Below are positions 18,730 to 27,307 of a DNA stretch of 64,000 nt, one piece after another. Below the pieces are notes generated by a model that was given only the letters and a program-made list of their open reading frames with translations, did not search any database and was not told the origin of the DNA. How positions within the stretch are numbered: position 1 is the stretch's first letter; each line of letters opens with the position of its first letter. The position numbers were made by a program, and so were the translations under genes. Source of the DNA: Ilyomonas sp963847085 (GTDB lineage: Bacteria; Bacteroidota; Bacteroidia; Chitinophagales; Chitinophagaceae); contig CAWJYO010000009.1 in NCBI GenBank assembly GCA_963847085.1, forward strand, positions 186,001 through 250,000, given 5' to 3'.

Positions 18730-20415
18730 TTACGGCTGTTCGCATCGTTTCATCCGTATTCTTCTACCTTTGAAATTTTTACCATCCAAGGCACGAATCA
18801 TTTGGTTCGCACTATCATGTTCCACTTCAACCCAGCTATTCATTTCTTTCATATCCACACGTCCTAATACCTCTTTGCGCAGATCGCTCATATCCAGAAT
18901 AAACTGTAGAAAAGAGGATTTATAAAAGCCATCTTTTGTTCCTAAGTTTACAAACAGGCGCATATAATTGCCGCTGTCATTGTTAAATGTTCTGCCTTTT
19001 GTATCACGATAATTTTTTTCGTTTTTATCGCCGCCTCTGCTACGACTTTGATCACGCGCGCCAGCCTCGCGATTGCTTCTTCTATCATCACGTGCATTCA
19101 AATCACCGGCGTTTTCATAGTATTTTAAAAAGCGGGCAAACTCCAGGGCAGCAACGCGTTTCAGCACTTCTTCTTTGCTTACATCAGCGAAGCGCTCTTC
19201 CAGCATTGGTACATAGCTTTCGTAGTCGCCATGACTGATATCTGCCCCCAGCAATTTATCCATAAAATAAAAGAACTGTTTGCGGCAAACATCTTTACCA
19301 CTGGGTATTTCCAGCCGGTGGAAGGTTGCTCCAACCATACGCTCAATCTGCCGCAGCTTACCAATTTCGCGCGAGTGAACGATGCTCATGCTGATGCCTA
19401 CTGCACCGGCACGACCCGTACGACCGCTGCGATGCGTGTAAATTTCTACATCATCCGGTAGCTCGTAATTGATTACATGCGTAATGTCTTTCACATCAAT
19501 ACCGCGTGCAGCAACATCAGTAGCAATTAATAATTGCAAACTTTTATCGCGGAACTGTCCCATCACTTTATCGCGCTGACCCTGCGTTAAATCGCCATGC
19601 AAGGCATCAATGTCATAGCCTTCGCGTGTAAGCTTTTCGGCTACTTCCTGCGCATCGGCTTTAGTGCGTGTGAAGATGAGACCGTAGATGCCGGGATTGA
19701 AGTCTATCAGTCGTTTCAGCGTTTCGTAACGCTGATGGCCTGCAGTAACAAAGTATTGATGGTCTATATTTTTATTTCCTGTGTTGGCTTTTCCGATGAT
19801 GATCTCGGTTGGCTCTTTCATGTAACGCTTGCTCACCTTACGAATTTCAGGCGGCATCGTTGCACTGAAAAGCCAGGTGCTTTCGCGCTTGGGCGTGTTT
19901 TGCAAAATAAATTCAATATCATCCTGAAAGCCCATGTTCAGCATTTCATCGGCTTCATCCAATATCACATATTCTATCTCTTCAAGATTGATGGCTTTGC
20001 GCTCGATTAAGTCAATCAAACGTCCCGGCGTGGCAACTACAATTTGTACTCCGCGCTTTAAATCTCTTATCTGCGTACCAATGGATGCACCGCCATAAAC
20101 AGCTACCACGTGCACACCACGAATATGTTTTTTAAACAGTTCTATTTCATTTACAATCTGCATACAAAGCTCGCGTGTAGGGCACACTACGAGTGCTTGC
20201 GGCGATTTTTTAGCCGCATCAATTAATTGCAATAAGGGCAAACTAAAAGCGGCTGTTTTGCCGGTACCAGTTTGTGCAAGACCGATCAGATCTTTAGTTC
20301 CGCTCAGCAAAACAGGGATGGCTTTTTCCTGTATCTGTGTAGGATTTTCAAAGCCTAACTCTTGTGTTACTTTTACCAGCGGCTCTGCCAATCCTAATTC
20401 TTCAAATGTTGTCAT
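18730..20415 (-). CDS. DEAD-box ATP-dependent RNA helicase with C-terminal DbpA-type RNA-binding domain
   Basis: 561 residues. Q motif FEELGLAEPLVKVTQELGF, motif I AQTGTGKT (47-54), PTRELC (motif Ia), DEAD (153-156), SAT, and HRSGRTGRAG (motif VI). After the helicase core comes an Arg/Asp/Gly-rich low-complexity linker (NARDDRRSNREAGARDQSRS), then a DbpA-like RRM fold (MRLFVNLGTKDGFY... ending GRRIRMKRCEQP). Such CsdA/DeaD/DbpA-like proteins remodel rRNA and mRNA, often at low temperature. It interrupts the aromatic cluster between tyrA and DAHP synthase and is bordered upstream by a large nested palindrome. Confidence 0.93.
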   Translation of the reverse strand: MTTFEELGLAEPLVKVTQELGFENPTQIQEKAIPVLLSGTKDLIGLAQTGTGKTAAFSLPLLQLIDAAKKSPQALVVCPTRELCMQIVNEIELFKKHIRGVHVVAVYGGASIGTQIRDLKRGVQIVVATPGRLIDLIERKAINLEEIEYVILDEADEMLNMGFQDDIEFILQNTPKRESTWLFSATMPPEIRKVSKRYMKEPTEIIIGKANTGNKNIDHQYFVTAGHQRYETLKRLIDFNPGIYGLIFTRTKADAQEVAEKLTREGYDIDALHGDLTQGQRDKVMGQFRDKSLQLLIATDVAARGIDVKDITHVINYELPDDVEIYTHRSGRTGRAGAVGISMSIVHSREIGKLRQIERMVGATFHRLEIPSGKDVCRKQFFYFMDKLLGADISHGDYESYVPMLEERFADVSKEEVLKRVAALEFARFLKYYENAGDLNARDDRRSNREAGARDQSRSRGGDKNEKNYRDTKGRTFNNDSGNYMRLFVNLGTKDGFYKSSFLQFILDMSDLRKEVLGRVDMKEMNSWVEVEHDSANQMIRALDGKNFKGRRIRMKRCEQP

Positions 20416-20453
20416 TAATGTATTTTATATAAAAAATTATCGCAAAAGTAAAC

Positions 20454-20757
20454 AATGGAACACGGATTATCTGAACTGGGATTGGTGGGTAATAGTACAG
20501 TTTGAAATATTTTAATTAAAACCTGTCAGGTTATATGTTTACGATAATCGCTAAGAATAAGTAAACCTGACAGGTTATCGCCACTTTTTCAAACTGTATC
20601 ACTACTGATTGGTGGGATATTTGGGATGTATTGTATATGGATAAAAACGAAGTTTGTTTTTACCGTAATATTCAATTTTACATATTCAATACATCCCGAA
20701 AATCGCGGTCCTCTCATAAATCTCAGTTCAGATGATGATCGTCATCCGTGTTCCATT
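20454..20757. repeat. Large foldback element, outer arms interrupted by a second palindromic element
   Basis: Outer arms share AATGGAACACGGAT at one end and ATCTGAACTGGGATT (right arm: AAATCTCAGTTCAGAT) at the other; the right arm has about ten extra bases. A second stem, GGGATGTATTG/CAATACATCCC (20623-20633, 20687-20697), encloses TTTGTTTTTACC, a variant of the window-wide motif. Confidence 0.75.
20480..20616. repeat. Palindromic insertion flanked by direct repeat GATTGGTGGG
   Basis: GATTGGTGGG at 20480-20489 and 20607-20616. Between them: TACAGTTTGAAA (20496-20507) with TTTCAAACTGTA (20587-20598), and inside that AACCTGTCAGGTT (20519-20531) and AACCTGACAGGTT (20564-20576). The perfect direct repeat looks like a target-site duplication. 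Confidence 0.7.
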
Positions 20758-20760
20758 TTC

Positions 20761-21663
20761 TCATTTTATTATCTTTCTAATTTTATTTGCGTTCTCTATC
20801 AACTGTTGCAAGTATTCGGTGTTCTCTTTTTCCAAACAGGCTTTGAATTTTCGCAATTGCGAAATGTGTTCATTCAAAACATCCAACACATTTTCACGGT
20901 TTTGCATGAAGATGGGAACCCACATTTGCGGATTGCTTTTTGCCAACCGAACGGTACTTTCAAAACCTGCAGAAGCGAGGCGGAAAATGGCATCTTCTTC
21001 TTTTTCTTTTTCCAACACAGTATTTGCCAATGCAAACGAAGTGATGTGTGAAATATGACTTACATACGCCACCTGCATGTCGTGATCGAAAGCACTTAAA
21101 TACACGAGATACATGTCTAATGCTTTGTATAAATTTTCGGCGATCTGCAACGCATCTGCATCGCTTTCTTCCTTGTTGCAAATAACAGTGGCTTTGTCTT
21201 TAAAAGCTCCATGCACAGCAGCTTCCGGCCCACTGTATTCCGTTCCCCACATCGGATGAGTAGCTACATATCTGCCGCGGGCCGGATGATCTTTTACTGC
21301 GGCAATTAAGTTTTGCTTTGTTGAACCGGTATCAATAATCACCTGCTGTTGAATATTATCCAGCAATTGCGGCAGCATGATTTCGCACGCACTTACAGGT
21401 ATAGCCAAAATGATAACATCAGCTTTTACCACAGCCGGATACAACGGTAATATTTCATCAACCAGATGCAGCTCCAATGCTTTTTGCTGGTTGTCTTTAT
21501 TGGCATCAACTCCAATAATATGCGAGGCAAAGCCTTTTTCTTTTAAAGCAATTGCCATAGAGCCGCCAATCAACCCCACACCGATAATAGTGATAGTTAA
21601 GCCCTTTATTGTAGAAGGAGTTTTAGTGCTTGCTTCTGTCATTGCCGCTTTGTTTTCGTTCAT
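20761..21663 (-). CDS. tyrA: Prephenate dehydrogenase
   Basis: 300 residues. Oxidative decarboxylation of prephenate to 4-hydroxyphenylpyruvate, the tyrosine branch. Rossmann NAD(P) motif ITIIGVGLIGGSMAIAL (about 24-40), ILAIPVS, IIDTGSTKQ, and the catalytic-region histidine in THPMWGTEYSGPEAA; the helical C-terminal domain has FDHDMQVAYVSHISHITS with the family's HxxxxxxSHLPH-like pattern. ATG at 21663 is used; the codon-8 ATG is an alternative. It is 25 bases after the aminotransferase, so the two are co-transcribed. Followed by the nested palindrome. Confidence 0.93.
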   Translation of the reverse strand: MNENKAAMTEASTKTPSTIKGLTITIIGVGLIGGSMAIALKEKGFASHIIGVDANKDNQQKALELHLVDEILPLYPAVVKADVIILAIPVSACEIMLPQLLDNIQQQVIIDTGSTKQNLIAAVKDHPARGRYVATHPMWGTEYSGPEAAVHGAFKDKATVICNKEESDADALQIAENLYKALDMYLVYLSAFDHDMQVAYVSHISHITSFALANTVLEKEKEEDAIFRLASAGFESTVRLAKSNPQMWVPIFMQNRENVLDVLNEHISQLRKFKACLEKENTEYLQQLIENANKIRKIIK

Positions 21664-21687
21664 TTTTTTGTTCTGCTCAATGCTTCG

Positions 21688-22836
21688 TTACTTCCTGATT
21701 CTTTTGATCGCTTCTTCAAATTTTTCAACTGAGCCACATAAACTGATGCGCACATAACCATTGCCCCGGCTGCCAAAAATGCCACCGGGCGTAATGAACA
21801 CATTGGCGTTATACAATACCTCATCGCTTAGCGCATAACCATCTTTATAATTGCCTGGAATTTTTGCCCAGATAAACAAACCAGCCTGACTTTTTGAATA
21901 GGTACATTGCAACGCATCCAACAACTGATACACTTTTTCTCTTCGTTGTTTGTATATCTCATTAATACTATCATACCAATCTTTGCCAAGGCTCAAGGCC
22001 TTTGCTGCCGCGAGCTGTAGCGGTAAGAACATGCCGCTGTCCATATTGCTTTTGAAACGCAGCACTTCATCAATTCTTTCTTTTGCGCCACACAATACAC
22101 CTACGCGCCAGCCCGCCATGTTGCCGCTTTTGCTTAATGAGTTTAATTCAACCGCAACCTCTTTTGCACCTTCAATGCTTAACAGGCTCATCGGTTCATT
22201 ATTCAAAATAAAACTGTATGGATTATCATGGCAAATCAAAATGTTATGCTTCTTTCCAAAGGCAATGATTTGTTCAAACAATTGCCGTGTTGGCAATTGC
22301 CCCGTTGGCATGTGAGGATAGTTAATCCACATCAGTTTTACCTTCGATAAATCTTTTTGTTCCAACTCATTCCAATCGGGAAAATATTGGGCATTTTCTT
22401 TCAAATCGTAATCTATGCAAACGCCACCAGCCAGCATAACAGCACTTCGGTAAGTAGGATAACCAGGATTGGGAACCAGCACTTCATCGCCTTCGTTTAA
22501 GTACGTCATACAAATGTGCATGATGCCTTCCTTGCTTCCGATAAGTGGTAAAATTTCGGTATCAATATTTAATTCAACATTGTAAAATTGGCCATACCAA
22601 TCCGCAAAGGCTTTGCGCAAAACCGGCGAGCCTTTATAGTTTTGATAACCGTGAACATTGGGCTTTGCGCTTTCTTCCTGCAGCACTTTTATTACATCGG
22701 GATGCGGTGGCAAATCAGGGCTGCCAATGCCGAGATTGATAATGTTTTTGCCCCCTTTATTCAGCGTTTCTATCTCCCGCAATTTTTGTGAGAAATAATA
22801 TTCGCCGATGCCTTCCAATCGTTTTGCTGTTTGCAT
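21688..22836 (-). CDS. Class I/II PLP aminotransferase, probably aromatic or aspartate type
   Basis: 382 residues. Fold-type I aminotransferase: GSPDLPPHPDVI near residue 39, GYQNYKGSPVLRKAFADWY, GSKEGIMH, the PLP region HDNPYSF, and the Schiff-base lysine K236 in SLSKSGNMAGWR. INYPHMPTGQ stands where NYPNNPTG is usual. It lies between pheA and tyrA, so the last transamination of phenylpyruvate and hydroxyphenylpyruvate (or prephenate) is the natural inference. Sequence alone also allows aspartate or LL-diaminopimelate-type specificity. Confidence 0.88.
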   Translation of the reverse strand: MQTAKRLEGIGEYYFSQKLREIETLNKGGKNIINLGIGSPDLPPHPDVIKVLQEESAKPNVHGYQNYKGSPVLRKAFADWYGQFYNVELNIDTEILPLIGSKEGIMHICMTYLNEGDEVLVPNPGYPTYRSAVMLAGGVCIDYDLKENAQYFPDWNELEQKDLSKVKLMWINYPHMPTGQLPTRQLFEQIIAFGKKHNILICHDNPYSFILNNEPMSLLSIEGAKEVAVELNSLSKSGNMAGWRVGVLCGAKERIDEVLRFKSNMDSGMFLPLQLAAAKALSLGKDWYDSINEIYKQRREKVYQLLDALQCTYSKSQAGLFIWAKIPGNYKDGYALSDEVLYNANVFITPGGIFGSRGNGYVRISLCGSVEKFEEAIKRIRK

Positions 22837-22933
22837 GTGTTTTATTTATCGAATCGCAAAGTTGTAAAGGATGTTCAAATCTATTTTCCCTGATTCCTGC
22901 TTTTTGAATCTTGCGTCTTGTTTTCTCATCTTC

Positions 22934-23782
22934 CTAATCATTCAAATCGTTCAAAATCCCGGTTCCGCTTTTATAAATGCCATATACTTTTACTTCTTCG
23001 GTTATACTTTTCATCTTCTCAATTACATCATAAAATTGTTCCGTTGTTTCAAACTCCATATCTGCATGAAAGCTGTATTTAAAATCGCTCCCCGGTATAG
23101 GAAAGCTTTGCAGCTTGCTTAAATTAATATCGCCTTCAGCAATAGTGGTAAGCACTTTTGCAAGACTGCCTTTTGAATGATTGGTATGAAATGTAACCGA
23201 TGCTTTATTGGCTGCTTCAACAGGTTGCGCTGTTTCTTCTCTTTGCAAAATTAAAAACCGCGTATAGTTGTTTTTAAGTGTATGAATATTGGGCGCAATG
23301 ATGTGTAAGTTGTATAACTCTGCTGCTAACTTGCTGGCGATAGCTGCAATGTGTTTGCTTTTGTGCTGATGAATATGCTTTGCACTTAATGCAGTGTCTT
23401 CCGTTTCCACCAGCTTCCAGTTGTATTGATCCAAAAAAGAAAGACATTGCTGCAGAGCCATGTAATGTGAATGCACTTCACGGATGTCTTCCAACTTAAC
23501 TCCTTGGTTGACGATTAAGTTTTGACCAATTTGTAAATAAACTTCACCAATCACTTTGAGATTGCTTTTTTGCAACAAATTGTAGTTGGGAAGAATGCTT
23601 CCGGCAATCGAATTTTCAATTGCCATTACCCCACCATCAGATTGGTTTTGGTTTTGCGCAATTTTTATCACTTCTCTGAAAGTGGCGCAGGGCACGACTT
23701 CTACGCTGTTGCCAAAAAATTTTCTTGCCGCTTCCTGGTGAAACGAGCCTTCGTAACCTTGAATTGAAACTTTGCTCCTCAT
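22934..23782 (-). CDS. pheA: Prephenate dehydratase
   Basis: Converts prephenate to phenylpyruvate, the phenylalanine branch. The start is set at MRSKVSIQGYEGSFH (23782), because the five extra codons of the longest frame lie in the terminator U-tract. Periplasmic-binding-protein-like catalytic domain to about 180 (IENSIAGSI, the allosteric and catalytic NNYTRFLIL block), then an ACT domain (VTFHTNHSKGSLAKVL, with a degenerate ESRP site reading KLQSFPIPG) which binds Phe in relatives. About 282 residues. It is first in the operon with the aminotransferase and tyrA, and a Phe-codon attenuator precedes it. Confidence 0.94.
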   Translation of the reverse strand: MRSKVSIQGYEGSFHQEAARKFFGNSVEVVPCATFREVIKIAQNQNQSDGGVMAIENSIAGSILPNYNLLQKSNLKVIGEVYLQIGQNLIVNQGVKLEDIREVHSHYMALQQCLSFLDQYNWKLVETEDTALSAKHIHQHKSKHIAAIASKLAAELYNLHIIAPNIHTLKNNYTRFLILQREETAQPVEAANKASVTFHTNHSKGSLAKVLTTIAEGDINLSKLQSFPIPGSDFKYSFHADMEFETTEQFYDVIEKMKSITEEVKVYGIYKSGTGILNDLND

Positions 23783-23795
23783 ATTGTGTAAAAAC

Positions 23796-23827
23796 AAAAA
23801 TCCCGATTCGTTGAGAACCGGGATTTT
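23796..23827 (-). terminator. Attenuator terminator hairpin upstream of pheA
   Basis: On the minus strand AAAATCCCGGTTC (23827-23815) pairs with GAATCGGGATTTT (23809-23797), 13 pairs including one G-U, with a five-base loop and then TTTTTGTTTTTAC. It ends 14 bases before the pheA ATG, so termination here would silence pheA. Confidence 0.82.
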
Positions 23828-23872
23828 ATATTGATTCGTTTTTTATTACTTCATTGCAATACAATCCCGGTT

Positions 23873-23932
23873 TTACTTGGTAAAGTAAAAAAAGAAAAAA
23901 TAAAACGGAATGTATGTGCGTGTTGTGTTCAT
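23873..23932 (-). CDS. Phe-rich leader peptide of the pheA operon (19 residues)
   Basis: MNTTRTYIPFYFFFFYFTK, with six Phe (10, 12-15, 17) and three Tyr. ATG at 23932-23930, TAA at 23875-23873, one base-pair step from the antiterminator segment. The longer open frame upstream (to 24067) is unlikely to matter because the candidate promoter lies at 23941-23971. Composition and position match known Phe leader peptides such as enterobacterial PheL. It has no function expected as a protein. Confidence 0.78.
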   Translation of the reverse strand: MNTTRTYIPFYFFFFYFTK

Positions 23933-23940
23933 TGATTTTG

Positions 23941-23971
23941 CGAAAGTAGAAGTTATTTGTTTTGCAACAAA
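23941..23971 (-). promoter_or_regulatory. Candidate promoter of the pheA leader
   Basis: On the minus strand TTTG (23971-23968), a 19-base spacer, then TACTTTCG (23948-23941), seven of eight positions of TAnnTTTG. Transcription would start within a few bases of the leader ATG, giving an almost leaderless leader peptide. Confidence 0.45.
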
Positions 23972-24233
23972 TTTTTTTGTGGGATGAAAAATTAAACAAC
24001 CAGCCTGTTTAGTATTATTCAGGGCAATCATATTAGCTTGCACAACAACAATAAGTTGCTGATACAAATTGATGTAAATACAGTAAAACCCTCATAGGTG
24101 TATGAACAATATTGTGCCGGCAGTTCGTAAATGGTTGCTTCCCTAATTGAAAAATGATTTCAAAATCTCCGCTTGTCAGTATTGCTTTCAACAATCTGAA
24201 CAATACTTTCAATACAATTTCAAAAGATAAAGA

Positions 24234-27216
24234 ATGAAGAAATTAGTTTTTGTTTTTGCCCTTATTTGTATGGCAAAAACATTCTTTGCACAGGAAGTAA
24301 AACACATCATTGCAACCCAAAAATGGGATACCGATTCGCTGGGCAATCATCGGGCAGTAGTGATGGTAAACAGCAATGTGCCGGTTGCAAAAGTAACTAT
24401 TATCTGGCGCAGAAGAGATGAGAATCCGCAGGCCAAACGCATCATTGTTGAAGACGCACAAACGCACCAGAAAGTAATGAATGTAAAAGGGCAGAACATT
24501 ACAAATCTAAGCGGTGATGTTTACTTTCAACCCGTTTCGGGCAAAGGCATTTATTATGTGTACTATATGCCTTATAAAAATGAAGGTCGCTCCAACTATC
24601 CAAAAGGTGTTTATCTGAAGCCGGAAACGACTGCTGATAACAACTGGCTGCAACAAATAAACGTCAAAACCAAACCGGCTGCAATTGTACAAGAGATTGA
24701 ATCTATTGACAGTCTCAACAGCTTCTACCCAATGGAAATCATTGCTACAAAAGAAGAAACGGATGCAGTAATAAAAAAGGGCAAAAACAAAGATTACATT
24801 GTGTTTCCCGAAGACAGAATCTATCCCATTAAAATGCAGGATTATCTGCCCTACAGATGGATACAAAAAGGGGCCAGCAATACGTTCAAAGGCGAAGCTG
24901 ATAAGGGCGAAAACTATTCTTTTCAAATTGGTATTTATGCGTTGAAAAACATCAATGATGTAAGCATCCTTTTTAGTGATTTAACAGGTGCTAGGTGGCA
25001 AAGCAATTCCTGCTTTTGCTATCAGTTGCTTAAACAATACCGGCATTCGATACGATGGCTCACCATTTACCAACAAAGTGAATGTTGGTGCTGATTCTGT
25101 GCAGGCAATGTGGTGTTTGGCAGATGTGCCGAAAGAGATTCCTGCCGGTGTATACAAAGGCAAAGCGATTATCAACAGCAACACCAGTCCGCAAACAGTA
25201 AACATCGAAATTAGGGTGAGCAATAAAGAAGCTCTGAATGGTAATATTGCAGAGCCGTGGAAAGAGACAAGACTGAAGTGGTTGAACTCTGCCATGGCGC
25301 AGGAAAACACTGTGATTGCGCCTTATATACCATTGAAAGTAAACGGGCATACCATCAGTTTATTAGGCAGAAAAATAGAAATTGGCAATGATGGTTTTCC
25401 TGCACAAATTCAAACCTTTTTTACTCCCGAAATGACGGAGTATAAAGATGCGCCCAATAATCTTTTAACTGAGCCAATCCACTTCAATTTTACAACCGCT
25501 TCAGGCAATAACATGCAATTGCAAAGCAAAGGTTTACAGTTTACCAAACAAAGCGAAGGCACGGTAATATGGAAAGCATCAAGCAGTAATGATACTTTAC
25601 AAATGGATGTTTCTGCATCTTTGGAATTTGATGGCTTTATCAATTATACCGTGAAGCTAAAAGCCTTGCAGGACGTGCATTTCAATGATATTGCCATGCA
25701 AATACCTTTTACCAAAGAAGTGGCTAAGTATATGATGGGATTGGGTGAAAAAGGCGGCTATCGAAAAGAGGCTTTTGCATGGAAATGGGATGTTACACAC
25801 AAGAACCAGGATGGCGCCTGGATAGGCAATGTAAATGCAGGTTTGCAATATTCTTTGCGTGATGAAAAATACGTGCGCCCGCTCAACACTAACTTCTATT
25901 TACAAAAGCCATTGTTATTACCAACCTCCTGGGGCAATGAGAATAGGGGCGGCATTACGATTGGTGAAAAAAGCAATGCCATAGTAGCCAATAATTACAG
26001 TGGTGAACGCACGATGCAAAAAGGCGATACGCTGTATTACAACTTCACTTTGCTCATCACACCGTTTCATACCATCAATACCGACTTTCAGTGGGCAAAC
26101 CGTTTTTATCATCAATACAATGCGATTGATTCTATCAAAGCAACCGGCGCAACGGTGATCAATATTCATCATGCCACGCCAATCAATCCGTGGATCAATT
26201 ATCCATTTATCGAATGGCGAAAGATGAAGGCTTACATTGATAGTGCACACCAAAATGGCTTAAAAGTAAAAATATACAATACAGTGCGCGAGTTATCGAA
26301 TCATGCGTATGAAACTTTCCCGATGCGCAGCCTCAAACATGAGATTTATTCAACCGGCAAAGGCGGCGGTTATAGCTGGCTGCAGGAGCACCTCGACAGC
26401 GATTATATAGCAGCCTGGTTTGTGCCTGAATTAAAAGATGCAGCCATAGTAAACAGCGGTATGAGCCGCTGGCACAACTATTATGTAGAAGGCATGAACT
26501 GGCTGGTGCAAAACGTGGGTATTGACGGTATTTATTTAGATGATGTAGCGTTTGACCGCGTTACGATGAAACGTATTAAACGGGTATTAACAGCAGATGG
26601 ACATCCCGGTATTATTGATTTGCATTCTGCCAATCAATACAACAAAAATGATGGCTTTAACAACAGTGCTAACCTGTATATGGAGCATTTCCCTTACCTC
26701 AATCGCTTATGGTTTGGCGAGTATTTCGATTATGAAAACAACAGTCCTGATTTCTTCTTAACCGAAGTAAGCGGCGTCCCGTTCGGCTTAATGGGTGAGA
26801 TGCTGCAAGGCGGTGGCAATCCGTGGCGCGGTATGATTTACGGCATGACGAACCGTATGCCCTGGAGCGATAACGCCGACCCGCGCCCGATATGGAAAGT
26901 ATGGGATGACTTTGGTATGAAAGGCACAAAAATGATTGGCTACTGGAGCGAGAATTGTCCGGTAAAAACAAACAATAACAAAGTGCTGGCAACGGTGTAT
27001 AAAAAAGAAGGCAAAGCTTTAATTTCTATCGCAAGCTGGGCCGACAATGATACTACCGTACAATTGAATATAGACTGGAAAGCATTGGGCATTGATGCAT
27101 CCAAAGCAACCATTACAGCACCTGCTGTTACAAACTTTCAGGAAGCAAAAAACTTTGGGTTAAATGATGCCATACCGGTTGCTAAAAATAAGGGATGGCT
27201 GTTGATTATTCAATAA
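24234..27216 (+). CDS. Large secreted glycoside-hydrolase-like protein, frameshifted
   Basis: About 990 residues. Signal peptide MKKLVFVFALICMAKTFFAQ, whose FVFA codons are a TTTGTTTTTGC motif (24249-24259). Beta-rich N-terminal half, then what looks like a TIM-barrel: INIHHATPINPWINYP, LKVKIYNTVRELSNHA, and GIDGIYLDDVAFDR, where the aspartates resemble barrel active-site carboxylates; a C-terminal beta domain follows. It resembles Bacteroidota DUF6067/GH123-like proteins, from memory. The frame breaks near 24988: one frame reads FSDLTGA and the next continues GGKAIPAFAISCLNNTGIRYDG. It is divergent from pheA and ends at a strong terminator. The neighbouring sulfatase and esterase suggest glycan use. 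Confidence 0.7.
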
Positions 27217-27217
27217 A

Positions 27218-27254
27218 AACAAAAGCACAATCATAACATGGTTGTGCTTTTGTT
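27218..27254. terminator. Terminator after the glycoside hydrolase
   Basis: Perfect 13-base arms AACAAAAGCACAA (27218-27230) and TTGTGCTTTTGTT (27242-27254) between converging genes. The outer bases overlap a TAAAAACAAA variant of the motif. Confidence 0.85.
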
Positions 27255-27307
27255 TGTTGCTTCAGTATGGCATTTGTTATCATTAACCCGATCGTTTGGT
27301 TTTATCA

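Larger units (their letters stand above)
20416..20760. other. 345-base gap made almost entirely of nested inverted repeats
   Basis: No ORF. It contains an outer foldback (20454-20483 with 20719-20757), a 117-base palindromic insertion (20490-20606) flanked by a 10-base direct repeat, two self-complementary 13-mers inside that insertion, and a further hairpin (20623-20633 with 20687-20697). Details are in the two repeat entries and the findings. Confidence 0.75.
23796..23932 (-). promoter_or_regulatory. Phenylalanine leader-peptide attenuator
   Basis: Leader peptide (23932-23873), then segment 2 AACCGGGATT (23872-23863) immediately after its stop codon, segment 3 AATCCCGGTT (within 23827-23815) and segment 4 (23809-23796). 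Segment 2 pairs perfectly with segment 3 over ten bases, which would destroy the 3:4 terminator. A ribosome at the stop codon would mask segment 2 (termination); a ribosome stalled at Phe codons 12-15 would leave it free (read-through). This is the pheL/pheA logic known from enterobacteria, here inferred from sequence alone. Confidence 0.8.

Noticed and set aside
23933..24067. Longer ORF reading into the Phe leader
   Set aside because: The candidate promoter lies inside it, and only the last 19 codons have the Phe/Tyr bias.
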